DNA from: Larus michahellis
Taxonomy: Eukaryota > Chordata > Aves > Charadriiformes > Laridae
Direction of reading: 5' to 3'
DNA length: 64,000 nucleotides
Assembly (NCBI RefSeq): GCF_964199755.1
Contig: NC_133907.1
Span: 5,771,001-5,835,000 of the forward strand
Within the stretch, counting starts at the first letter, position 1, and each line of letters starts with the position of its first letter. The position numbers and the translations under genes are program-made. A model generated the notes under the pieces. It made no database searches, was not told the DNA's origin, and worked only from the letters and a program-made list of their open reading frames with translations. This document shows positions 50,501 through 62,700 of the stretch, piece by piece.

Positions 50501-53500
50501 GCTCATGATCCCCGTGCCCCGCAGGTGGAGACCCTGGCATCGCTGAAGGCTCTGGGCCGCTACGTCGACAGCTCCCAGCTGACACAGGAGCTGGACGGCA
50601 CCTTCCCCTACTGCCACGGCGAGTGGGTTCAATTCTTCCAGGTGTCTGTTATCACGCCATTTGCCATCGCCTCACCTTCCCACGGTGCCCTTCCATCCCC
50701 ACCGCGCCTTCCGTGTCTCACAGACGTCCCCGGAAAAGCGACAGGAAAACCCAGGAGAGGGGAAGGCAAAGGAGAGCTCAGCGCAGGAGGGCAACCCCTT
50801 CCTGCCTGTCTCTGCCGGCTCCTGCCTGTAACTGCCCATCCACCTCCACGCTCCCTGCCTCCTCAGCTTTAACCCAGTGCCCCATGGTATTCCCTGCTCA
50901 GGCCTGGCACTGCTCCTCCTCCTCCTCACGGGAAGGCTGCCCTCCCACCCCAGCCCCACTGACCTGCTCTGTGTCCTACCTGCAGAAACTGCATCCCTTC
51001 ACGGCCGGCCTCAGGCGGGCATCGGAGCTGCTGCAGAGCTGCATCCGGGAGCTGCGGAGCGCCGACGCGCTGGCGGGGACACAGGTAACGGGCAGGTTGT
51101 AGGGCTTTCCGAAGAGCCCGGCTGCGGTCCAGCACACAGCCACATTTCGCCCCAGTTGCCCAAAGCCTCGGTGCAAACAGTCCTGAACCAGTCGCTGTGG
51201 CCATGGGGCTGTCCCCTGTCCCCTCTGCTCGTCCCTCGGGGTGCAGCCCCAGGTGCCCGTCCTGCGCTGCCAGGTGGTGCCCCAGGTGAGACGCGTGTCT
51301 GACCCTCCCTCCGCAGGACGCGGCCGCGTGCATCAAGAGGCACCAGGAGCTGATGCAGAGGGTGCTGAGCGACCCGCAGCTGGTGTGTGTGCAGCGCGAG
51401 GGGGGGGCCGTGCTGGCCAGGCTGCGCAGGGAGGCCACCCGACTCAGCGCCTCGGCCAACGTCAGGTAGGAGGGGGTGGCTTCGCCAGGGGAGGGGTGCC
51501 AAGGCTAGGGACCTCCATCCTCCGCTGGCCGGCAGAGCCACCTCTCTAGGGACAGCCTGGTCCCCTCAAGTGTCTTTCCAGCACACCCCAGAGCCGGCGC
51601 CGTGCTCCCTCCTGCCCTGCAGACTCCCTCCGAGCCTGGAGCTCGCGTCTCGGACAGCCTTTTGCAGCATTTCCCGGCTGGGGAAGGTGCACCTGTCCCC
51701 GGGAGGGTCTCCTGCCCCAGGGCCAGGCTCCGGGGCTGCTCAGCGAGGCCTGCAGTGAGCCCTCCAGGCTCGTCTCAGGCAAAGCCACTAGATGGGGCCA
51801 AGCCCCGGCGATGCCGCACTCGTCCGGCGGCGGTCCATGCATGTAGGCAGCACTCGCACAGTCCTCCTCCCTTCTGCTCCCTTCTCTCAGCTGGGCCACG
51901 CCACACTGGTGCCAACGCTTTCCCGTCCCGTTTTTCCCGATATCCAGCTTGCTCCGTGGGATGGGGAGGTGCTGGGGTGGGTGCTCTGCTGCAGCACGGA
52001 GCCCGTGTGTGCAGGACCTGGAGCCTGCGCCCCCCAAGGAGTGCCCTCGTGTCCCAGGTGGGCTCTGAGGATGCACGAGGCGAGTGGGGAGGTCTCTTGG
52101 TCGGGTCCTGCCCCGGGCACCTGCTGGGCTCTCACCAGCCGCACGTGCTGGGGCATTGCCCATCTGCTCCTTTGGCTCCTTGCTGCCCGCGTGGCCACAT
52201 GCCAGCGCCCACTTCCAGAGAGCTGCCCCATCCAGAGGCTCCTGCCCGCCGGACAGCTGCCTCGGCCGGTGTCTTCAGGAGGAGCCGGCAGCTCGCCCGG
52301 CAGCACCCGGCACTGACAGCCCCTCTCCTCCCCAACCACCAGGACCAGCATGGAGTCGGCCGAGGGGCTGTACAGCCAGCTGGAGGAAGAGCTTCACAAC
52401 CTGGTGTCCCAGTCCAACAGCTGCCTGGAGCACCTGGAGTTCCTCCAAAAGGTCCGGGAGCTCGAGGCCGAGTTCAGCAAGGTGAGTTGGGGGTCCCTGG
52501 GGTGCCACAAGTTGAAGTTGTCCTCTGCGGTGTTCCCACGGCTGAGCATTTCAGGCACATTTCCTCAGTTTTTGATGATGGAGGAAGCCCAGAGAATAAC
52601 AGGATTGCTCAAGCTTTGATTCTCATTACGGGGCGACTGTGTGTAACCGTGCCTGGGACGGGATGCCCTGGTCGGGGAAGGAAGGGGAGGTGCTGCGGAA
52701 GCGCCAGTGCCGGTGGCCGGTCCCGCCTGACCCTCAGCCCCACTCTCTCTTGCAGCTGGGATGCTGGCTGGACGGGGAGGCAGCGGCGCGGCTGCAGGAG
52801 ATGGGCACCGAGGAATGGAGCCCCGACAGCTTCCAGGGCTCTGCTGAGCAATTTAACGAGTTCTTCGTCCAGGCAACAGTATGTTTGGAGGGGGCTTTTC
52901 TGTAACGTGCATCCCTAGGGTATCGCTGCCAGCAGCGCTGTTAGGTGGCTCCAGCCCCTGCCTGGTGCTTGGCAGAAACTGAAAATCCCAAATTAGAAAT
53001 GTTCGAATGTCATTACAAAGTTTGATGCAGTCAGCCCAAATTCCTGAAGTTTAGAACGAGGCTTCCGGGCAAAACTGGGTGTCCCCAGGCTGGCTGGGTC
53101 AAGCTGTAGTGTTCAAGTCCAGCTTTGCCGGGGTCTTTGGGCAGCCGTGCTCTGGTGAGGGGGATGGTCGTGGTGCTCCTTGGTGCGCTTTGGGATCACA
53201 GAATGGGCTGGGCCTTTGGAATCATAGATGGGGCTGCTGTTCCCAACCCCTCCTGACCTCCGTGTCCTTCACAGCCCCCTTCCTTCCGCAGGGCTGGGCT
53301 GCAGAGCCTGGACATCCATCAGCCAACAAATAACATGGTGACAAGGATTTGTTCCTCCCATACCCCTAGATACAGAGGCCCTTTAATTACCTGCACTGCA
53401 CGGGGAGCAAAGTGACTGACCTTAGGACAGGATGATGCATTTTGTGCATTTTGAGCTGAGCCAGGACAGAGCAGAGGTTTGGAGAATCCCTATTGTCTTT

Positions 53501-55648
53501 GTTTCTTCTCACTTGCCCAGAAACATTTCCCATATAGCTTTGGTAGCGACGCTGAGCGCTGACCTGCAGAGATCCTCACCCTGCACACATAGAATCATAG
53601 AATCTTCATGGTTGGAAGGGACCTTTGAGATCATCGAGTCCAACCATACACACACCAAAAAAAAAAAAAAAAAAAAACCAAAACCCCACAAACAAACAAC
53701 CTACAATACAATCTCTGCCACTAGAGCATGCCCTGAAGTGTCAAATCTAGACGTTTCTTAAATACCTCCAGGGATGATGACTCAACCCCCTCCCTGGGCA
53801 GGCTGTTCAGTGCCTGACCACTCTTTCAGTGAAGTAATTCTTCCTAATATCTAATCTAAACCTCCCCTGCCGCAACTTCAGACCATTTCCTCTGGTCCTG
53901 TCATTATGCACCTGGGAGAAGAGGCCAACACCCACCTCTCTACACCCTCCTTTCAGGTAGCTGTAGAGGGCAATGAGGTCTCCCCTCAGCCTCCTCTTCT
54001 CCAAGCTAAACATGCCCAGCTCCCTCAGCCTCTCCTCATATGCCCTGGTCTCCAGACCCCTCACCAGCCTGGTAGCTCTCCTCTGGACACGCTCCAGCAC
54101 CTCAATGTCCCCCTTGTACAGAGGGGCCCAGAACTGAACACAGCACTCGAGGTGAGGCCTCACCAGTGCCGAGTACAGAGGCACCATCACTTCCCTGCTC
54201 CTGCTGGCCACGCTATTCCTGACACAAGCCAGAATGCTGTTGGCCTTCTTGGCCACCTGGGCACACTGCTGGCTCATGTTAAGCTGGCCGTCCACCACTC
54301 TTCCCCAAGCCTGTAGTGTTGCATGTCCCAGTGGAACAGGTCAGCGCCATTCCCTGAGCACGGAGCTTGTTCCTTCCTGCCATCCCTGCAGGCTCAGTAC
54401 CAGCACGGCCTGGCCCTGTGTCAGGAGGCGGCTGAGGTCCGAGACGTGTCGGTCCCCGAAGCAGACCCCTTCCAGGTTGCTGCAGCCCTTTTTCGGACGA
54501 AGCTGATGAGCTTCTACAGGCAGGTGGAGCGGCGACAGGCTGAGCGGGAGCTGCTGCAGGAGCTCAGACGGTTCTCCAGCAAGGTGGGTGCGTGGGCACT
54601 CCTCCCGCAGGACCCGGGGTGCCGGCTGGGCAGCCGTGAAAATAGCCGCTCTTGCATTCTTTTCTAGATCACGGGGCTGAAGCTGGACTGCAGGCAGTGC
54701 TCAGCCCGGGTAAAACGCGGGGAGGGCCAGGCGCTGCAGTGCCTGCAGAGCTCCTTCCAGAAGCTGTCGGTGGAGTTCGCCCTGGAAAAGCTGCAGGAGA
54801 TGAAGGCTCAGGTGCGCAGGATGCAGAGCAGCCAAGGGCTGGCAGCCTGGACCGAGGCACGGCACAAGTACCAGGAGACCCGGCAGGTCCTGGAGGAGAT
54901 GCTGGCGGAGCTGCAGGAGGCCTGGGGAGCACAAGCTGATGGGCAGGGAGACACCTTTGGCTCCCCCAGCTCAGGGTCTGCAGCCCCTTGCAAGGAAGCC
55001 CCAGTCTGCAAAGCAACCGCCAGCCCCGAGCCAGCGGTGTCGGGGGGCCGCGGGGCGGTGGAGCAGCCAGAACCCAGCGCCCAGGGACCAGGACAGCCCC
55101 CGAGACTGGGAAAGCCCCGGGCCAGCAGCATTCCTGGCCCCACGCTGGGGATGGAGCTGAGCTCCCCGCAGCCCCGCTGCCGGCAGGGGACAGAGGGTGA
55201 CGGTGCCCTTCAGCGCCGTGTCTCTGCTGACACCCCCCTCACAAAACTCGAGAGCGGAGCCCGCCTGGGAGCTGCAGGACACCTCACCCAGGAGCGTGGC
55301 CAGCCCCTTCAGAGGCATTCCTTCACTCTGCCTCCCCGGGCACATTTTCCAAGTTCTGACCCATTATGTCCCACCACTGTGCCCCACGGGACTGTCTCAG
55401 CCCCCGGCACGCATGGTCCATCTGCAGATAAACGAACAGAAACCACACAGTACTTCCAGGTTTCCAGCCAGAGCAGTTTCTCCTCTGAAGACTCAGACTC
55501 ACAGAACTCCACCGAAGAAGCCCCAGCAGCGAGCCTGGCTTTGCCCCGGGACCTCCAGAGTCCCCGACCATCTTGCCCCTCTGAAAAGCCACCCCAGATT
55601 GTTTATCTGGAGAACCACCACACCGAGAGTCCAGCAAATGCCAAGTAA
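41518..55648 (+). CDS. KIAA1755: KIAA1755 orthologue, SEC14/spectrin-like protein related to PLEKHG4
   Basis: Function poorly known. Exons: 41518-41520, 45053-45250, 45760-47059, 47169-47333, 48022-48145, 48565-48658, 49775-49861, 50525-50641, 50986-51084, 51317-51465, 52343-52481, 52756-52878, 54392-54583, 54668-55648. Phases agree: 3771 nt, 1256 residues (human about 1200). Residues 2-160 are the best conserved ([57 protein letters not shown]). About 250-555 is low-complexity and Pro-rich. About 556-705 is SEC14-like ([13 protein letters not shown]), followed by spectrin-like helices to about 1000 and a Ser/Pro-rich tail. The block order matches the front of PLEKHG4, but no DH or PH domain follows. 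The start is inferred: exon 2 continues a frame beginning D-x-x-SLD, and the only well-placed ATG ending an exon is at 41518. Intron 1 (3.5 kb) shows no other gene. Human KIAA1755 also lies beside BPI. Confidence 0.9.
53588..54303 (-). mobile_element. CR1 LINE fragment in KIAA1755 intron 12
   Basis: Antisense CR1 from the 3' tail (atagaatcatagaatc) into the ORF2 C-terminus. The minus-strand translation includes [20 protein letters not shown] and [16 protein letters not shown] run of about 20 A and C-rich sequence interrupts the 3' UTR part at 53659-53700. It ends fewer than 90 bases before the exon 13 acceptor. Confidence 0.9.
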
Positions 55649-56110
55649 AACCAGTCCCTTCCAGCTGGGGCTTTTGTGGAAGTCTCAATCACCAACTGGA
55701 TGAGACATCCCATGCTCGGAGGTGGGATACTGGGACCTGTTGCCCAACCCTCGGTCCCCGAGTCCTTCAGTTCCCCATACTTAGCACTCACCCCGCTGTG
55801 GAATGGCAATAACCCCATCACCAGCCTCATGAGGTTCGTTAATAATCTACTAGGTGTGTAGCAATCCTCACGTAAAGTGCATTTATCCTTATCAGCGCCA
55901 GGTTTGCCTCCGGACATCGGTGAGGGTTCCCTGCAGTCAGCAGCCGTGCTCGGAGCGTCCCATGGGAGCGCAAACCCGTGCCGAGGTGTTTCTGCCTGCG
56001 CTGCTGCTTTGGCCCTGGCCGAGCAACAGCGACAGGCGTGTTGTTCACGTGCACTCGTTCAGGTGGGACTAACGTTATTAGCATTAATAAATCTAAAGAG
56101 AAGCGCCCAG
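55649..56110 (+). other. 3' UTR of KIAA1755
   Basis: The TAA stop is at 55646-55648. The first canonical signal downstream is AATAAA at 56086-56091, so the transcript probably ends near 56110. Confidence 0.6.
56086..56091 (+). terminator. Polyadenylation signal of KIAA1755
   Basis: AATAAA, about 440 bases past the stop codon, is the first canonical hexamer on the plus strand after the coding end. Confidence 0.65.
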
Positions 56111-59100
56111 CACGGTTCTTGTGGAGCAGAATGTAAAGCCATGTCCTGCCGATAGCCAGGCGCTGGATGCTCGCCCAGGCTCCCCACCACTGCCCCAGCC
56201 CAGTGCCAACGGGCAGCCGGTGCCACCCCGACAGCCTCCCGTGTCACCTGCATGGGCTGTGGCCACAGCCTGGCTTCTCCTGCCCACTGCCAGCAGGATG
56301 GCCCTGCTCAAACTGCTGTTGGCTCATCCCTGTTGTGCCCTGCCCTGTTGGCCCCCGCTGCCAGGTTGTGGCCGTTTGCAGAATGAGTCCTTCTCCCTTT
56401 TTTGGGGGTTAAAAGAAATGCCTCGGTCTCCAGTTCTCACTCCCATCCTATCCCCTCCCCGGTACATGGGCGAGGGTGGTGTCATCCCGCTCAGCCTCCC
56501 CACTTGTTGGGAACGCGCCGTCCCCGAGCCTTGGGGATCCAGCTGAGCTGGCTGCGACCTCGCTGATCACCGTCCAAAACCGCCCGGGGTCCCCGGGGAT
56601 CCCGTCCCCATCGGCACATCCCGCCGAGCCGCGCTGCCTGTTTGGGCACCCGGGAGTGGGTGAAGCCAGGCGAGGGACGGGCTGTCCCGGCCAGGGCCCT
56701 GCGCCACCCACCACCTCAGGCAGCCGCATCATGAGCTAATCAAGAGACATCGTAGAAAAAGCAATATCTCACGTAGGAGCCGTTCCAGAAAACCACCCTC
56801 CTCCCAGCCATGGCACAGTCACGGCTCACGACGCTGCGCCTCAGCAAAGGGCAGTTGCCCATCCCAGTGTTTGTGAGCATCACTCATACCCCCCTCAGCC
56901 TTGTTTTTGCCAAATCCCCAAGCCAAGCCCCGCTGAGCTCCTCTCTGGCTGCTGCAGTCTTGGCCGCCCCCCATGGTGCCGCATTCCTCCTGCCCAGGTC
57001 ATTAACAGCAGTGTTAATGAAGATGGATCCCAGCCTGCTCCCCAGGCACTGCCCTGGGACCTCCTGCCTGTTGCCTCTCCCAGTCCTACCCATTGTCTGC
57101 TCTTACATCTCCTTACACTTCTTTTAAGCTTCATCTTTTCCAGCTCAAACACTAATTTCCCCAGTAGCACTTCTGTCACTGCTTCACTTAAATCCCAAGA
57201 GCTGAGTCTATCCCATTCCTTTTGGCTTAAAAGTAATTATCATAGAGAGACACCGAGGGAGGTCTGCAAGATCCATCCTGGGTGAACCCAGCCAGCTTTG
57301 CCCCATTCTCCAATCAATGCCATGTCCTGAATGTCACCGAGGTCACCCCAGCCAGGACACTTTTCCCACCTCTTCATGTTACGATATTTACCCGTGCCCA
57401 ACTCTCTGGCCCCGTGCCGAGTTTAAAGGGCTCCAGGAATCCCCTTGCTGCAGAGCCGATGTGGTGCATAAATCCAGAGAAGGAGCAGACGGACGTGCCC
57501 TCCCCTGCTCCGACATCCCCGCGAGCCACCACGGCTGGCTGTCCCTGCGCCAGCGAGCCGAGCACACCGGCTCCCTGGCCCCGCACACGCGCCTGGAGAA
57601 GGCCGTGCCCGCCTGGACGGCACCCAGCTCATCGCGAGAGCCAAAAATGTCATCTACCTCCAAAAGCATTTAAAGCCTGACAGTTCGCTTGCTCAATTTG
57701 CTGCTCTACCGAGAGCTGATTTGTTGTATCACTCCGTTACACACTCGCCTCGGCAGCGCACTGAGGAAGCAGCATGCTTTCCAAATTCCTCTTTGGATAC
57801 CAATTTTTACCTGTCGTTTCACAGAAGCCCGTGGCTTCGGAAGTCCTCGTTATCGGACCACGTGCGGCTGAGCGCAGCCTCCTGCGACCGGCACAGCGCA
57901 CACATCCCACCCTGGGCTTGTGCTGGTGTTTTGATGGGGCTGGAAATGCCGCCCGTGTTACTCAGCTCCTTTGGGAAAGGCGGACAGTGCTCATCATTGC
58001 TGCCACAGGCAGGGCAGGGACATCTCTGCAGGGACCCGTGCTATGGCAAGGCAGCTCCAAGCCCAGCGAGGGCCAGCCAGGATGGAGACCCCAGCCGGGA
58101 TGGCTGGGACCAGCCGGGTTCTGCTGGGGCCAAGCTTCCCAAAACCCAGACAGCTGCCACCATCAGCCCACCTGGCATCGGCGGGTGCGGACGGTCCCCT
58201 CCCCATCACTCCTGCTTTCTTATCATGTTGAGGAGAGTAGTAAATAGGTATTAAAAATGAACCGCTGTGTAAATTGAACAAGGGCAAGGAAGAGGGATGA
58301 GGATATTATTACTGAAGTAATAGCGCGTGGGAGCGTTTGGGTGACGCCGTCGTTGCATACAAACCCCTCGCTGTTACGCGGTGTCACTGGATAAGCATCC
58401 CCCGTCCACAGCTGAGGCTGCTTTTTATCAGTCTGCAACGCTCCCGGAGTCACGGCACTGCCAGGCTGTGAAGAGACAAAAATGCTAATCAATACTTTTG
58501 TCATTTTTAGGATTGATTATTCTAATTAATTCTGGGAGATGTTCAGCCCGGCCGCGAACAAATAGCTGCTGGTACACAGGGTGGCAGCCGGATTGGGATC
58601 TCGTGTATCCCATCGTATAATTCAGGAGATGAAATCTCTCTAGAGGCCATGAGTAAAACTTCGTATTGATTTCGAAGTGCTTTGCCTGTGCCCCAGAAGG
58701 TGTTTTATGCTTTGCAGTTCTCCCGAGCCATCTCCAGTGATGATACGAGGTCAGAGGCTGAAATGACCCAAATCCGGGAAGGGCAGAAATGGCAGGGACC
58801 GAGCCTTGGGCTCGACAGCTCTGTGTCGGGAAGTTGCTTCTTTACTTAACTGGGGCAAGCAGCATCTATTTTAGCTTCCACATTGAAATGAGAGAGGTGC
58901 TCGCCATTTTTCATTTATTTTGCCTGCGTTTAAAAAGCCAGTTTCCTGGGAGCCCTTTGAAAAGGCACTCACACCCGTGCTGCTGTTCTTGAGCATCGTC
59001 ACACATGCAGCAAAGCCAGTTTCTGCGTCTCCGCATCCCCTAACCTCTCCTGGAGGGATGTTGGCACCTGGGCTGTGCAGGGGAGCACCCCCTCAACCCC

Positions 59101-59249
59101 CATCCCTGCCTGGCTCCCTGGATTCAGACCTTGCCCTGACCAGGACAGCTGGGTCTTGGCTCCAGGACAGGCTGGGAGGGGACAGGCTGCCCCAAAGGCT
59201 GCGAGGAGCCAGAGGTAAATCCAAGAAGACCTGGATGCGGGATTTGAGA
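56111..59249. other. Intergenic, no gene recognised
   Basis: No exon or domain found. 56995-57200 has a faint likeness to an antisense CR1 or L3 LINE ('gtcattaacagcag', 'ctccccaggcactgc') but is too decayed to call. 58200-58700 is AT-rich compared with its surroundings. Confidence 0.5.
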
Positions 59250-59791
59250 GAATCATAGAATCATTTAGGTTGGAAAAGACCCTTGGGATCATCGAGTCCA
59301 ACCATCAACTCCACTCTACAAAGTTCTCCCTTACACCATGTCCCCCAACACCACATCTAAACGACTCTGAAACGCATTCAGGGATGGTGACTCCACCACC
59401 TCCCTGGGCAGCCTATTCCAGTGTCTGACCACTCTTTCTGGGAAGAATTTTTTCCTAATGTCTAGCCTAGACCTACCCTGTTGCAGCTTGAAGCCATTCC
59501 TTCTTGTTCTATCGCTAATGACCTGTGAGAAGAGACCAGCACCAACCTCTCTACAATGTCCTTTCGAGTAGTTGTAGAGAGTGATGAGGTCTCCCCTCAG
59601 CCTCCTCTTCCTCAAACTAAACAGTCCCAGCTCCTTCAGTTGCTCCTCATAAGATTTCTTCTCTAGGCCCTTCACCAGCTTCGTTGCCCTCCTCTGCACT
59701 CGCTCCAGCACCTCGAGATCTCTCTCATATTGAGGTGCCCAGAACTGGACACAATACTCAAGGTGCGGCCTCACCAGTGCTGAGTACAGAA
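59250..59791 (-). mobile_element. CR1 LINE fragment, ORF2 C-terminus open
   Basis: Antisense CR1 from its 3' tail (aatcatagaatcatttagg). The minus strand keeps an open frame through the end of the reverse transcriptase ([50 protein letters not shown]). 5'-truncated, hence immobile. Same tail type as the insertion at 30024-30131. Confidence 0.9.
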
Positions 59792-62700
59792 ACTCAGGCA
59801 AAGCAAGCGCCTGGAGGCTGGGAAGAAAAGAGAATAGCCAAGACAAGACCTAGAGGCAGCAATCCCGCAGCAGGATGGATGCTCGGGGCCATACCGAGCC
59901 CCTCTTTTGCTGTACGTCAAGACGAGGGTCTGACGGCGTCGAGTCGGGGCTGAGGCAAACCCAGTGAGTTGGGGGCATTCTCTAATTTACCGTTTTTAAG
60001 CAGCAGCAGCGCGGCAGCAGTAATAGGGATGTCCGCAGCGTGGGTTTGAGATTCCTCATTTTAACGTCCTAATTGCTCAATAAAATGCTGGGGAGAATCA
60101 GGGAAGAAATAATTACTGACATGAATAAGAAATGCTTCACATCTGCAATGCCATTCCCTGCCTGCTCTGAGCTCTTGGCCAGGAGAGTCCTGGGTGCCAG
60201 GGGTCCCTGCCAGGTCCCGGGGCTGCAGGGACCTCTGAGCTGGGCCAGTGCTGGCCAGTGTTTGCCTTCGCTCCAGCCCGTGCCGTGTGGGACCACCCGA
60301 GGCAATGGGATGCCCAAACCAGCCAGCGTTCCCAGGGCAGGAAGGTGCTGCCATCAGTCCCCTCCCCTCTGCCCTGCCTTTTTCTCCCTCCTCCACTGCC
60401 TTCCTTGGCCAGGAAAAAAGTTGGGACTTTTTATATTGTAGTTTTTAGTTTAGGGAAAGTAGCACTTCCACGGAGAAACAGAATCATCTTCCAAAACAGA
60501 TGGAATTCAGATTCTTTTGAATAAAGCAAAAAATGCCTTTCCTGTTGTTTTTCTTTTTCCAAAAGGAAAGGAACAAAAAAAAAGGATATTTTGCAGATCC
60601 TGAGATTAACTGATAACAAAAGGGAGAATTTCCGGCCCCTCGCTGGAGGGTGAATTGTTTCCTCAGAGGAGCCCAGTGCTCCGGGCTGCCCTCAGCCCCC
60701 ACATCTAGGTGGGCACAGCTGGATACCTCCTACCAAAAGGTGTTTTTGCAACATTCTGCAAAAATTTTCTTATCTCCGCTGATCCTTCAGCGCGTGATTT
60801 ATGACTCCAAGTCTGACCAATTAAGCTATAACCTTTCCAGAAAGGCGAGTGCAGGAGTTAATCAATGTCTCTTTCCCACCCATGAAATGGCAAAATCATT
60901 TGTCACGGGTTGGCGGGGGGTGGCCGGCGAGGCTGGGCTGGGGGGGTCCGGCAGTGCTGGCGTGCAGGGCACTGTGGCCAGCCCAGCCCATGGAGGGGAG
61001 CTGGAGAAACACTTTTTTCCAAAGGGAAAAAGGCAATAAGTGTTAGATGCGGAAGATGACAAAACCAGCCTGGAGACAGAGAAGGGCTGTGGATCAGGTA
61101 AGGACGTCAGACCCACGGGGGGACTGCCCTCCTCTTCCCCAGGGAAGCTCTTGGGGGCAGGCGCCCCCCCAAAACCCCTCACTCTGGCAAAGCAGCCAGT
61201 ACCAGGTCGGCACTGAGCAGGGAGCTCCGGCCAAGGTCAGCAGCTGAACTCTTCCTCTTCCTCCTCCTCCTCGCTGCCAGGTTCCCATCAAGACTGTGGG
61301 GGCAGGAGGGACGCTGAGTTATCAACCACAGCGAGACGGAGAGAAGAGGAAGGAAGAAACAGGCAGGGCGAGAGGATGCAACGCTCCCAGACAGAGCCGT
61401 GGCTGGAGGAAAGCATGGACGATGGGTGGCAAGGCAAAGGCACGGGGAAAACCGCAAGTGGGACAACACAAATGCCACGGACATGACCCCCAGCAGTTCT
61501 GGTGCCAGCGGAGCTGCCGTGGGCCCCTTCCCATTACAGCAGCGCCCCGTGTTAGGGCTTGGCCGCAAACAGACGTCGGCATTTCAAAGCGCAGGATGGG
61601 CACTTGGCTCACGCTGCACAGGAAACGCGGTTGTGCCCGGATTTGTGCTCCTGGAGGTCAACCAAGATACACGGGTCTGGTTTCAGCAGGTAAACACAGA
61701 GGGAGCCTGTAATGGAAGAGGAAGCTGAACGGCAACACAAAGCCATGCGGCACCATCCTTGGCATTTTGGAAGTGGCAGCAGAGATGTCCCAAAGCAGCT
61801 TTGTTATCTCCAAGCTCCTGCTCCAACAGGACAAACTTGGGTCTCGCCCATCATCAAGCCAACGTGGCTGGTGTAGGGTGGCCATAAATCAAATGAAAAA
61901 AACAAAGAAACAAGCCATTCCAAAGGAAAACAGGAATGTTGAAACGTTCGCCAAAAGGTCGAACTCAGAGGGCCGAACATAACTCCAGGCTGAGCTGGAC
62001 AAGGCAAGGCCAACCCGGCTGCTTTCCAAAATCCCAGCTGTGCCCTGTCCTGAGGGACTGATGGAAAACGCGAGCATGTCAGGGGCCTGGCGGGAAGGCA
62101 CCAAGGGGACAGAGTGGCGCAGGTGACCCCCTGCATGGGGGAAGCGCATCCCTCATGTGCGAATCCTGGGGAATCATGCAGCTTCAGGCATTTAGACGTG
62201 GACGCGTGCGCTCACAGAGGAACACAAGCACGCTACGCACCAAAGCCATGGCCAGCAAGTGCAGACCCCTCTTGTTCTCCTTCCACAAACCCATAGGAGC
62301 CTGTCTGCAATGAGGGCGGTGGGGGATTAATGGGGAGACACACTTCGGAGGAACAGGCACCCTGGGGGCAGGAGGGCTGGGGGGTTTCCAGCAAACTGAT
62401 AGGAAATGACACCGGGAGACTGGAATTCAGCTCGCACAAGGTTCAACCAAGTTCACGTTGCAAAACACCGTGTCTCTGCTCACGGCTGCCCCGGCAGCGG
62501 ATACGTGTCCGTCCCGCACAGCAACGCAGCCCATCCTCCGGTGCCGTGGCACCCCGCCGGCGGCTGGGACCAGCCTTGTGGCTATCCCAGGGCCACCAGC
62601 TCGGAAAGGCTTGACACAGCTGGAGAATCCCCGGCACACATCGCTGCTGCCTGCCCACAGGTCCCGGGATGGGCCTGCCCCATCCCCGGGGACCCCTGCC

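Noticed and set aside
59331-59846. 171-codon frame as a gene
   Set aside because: C-terminus of CR1 ORF2 plus flanking sequence.
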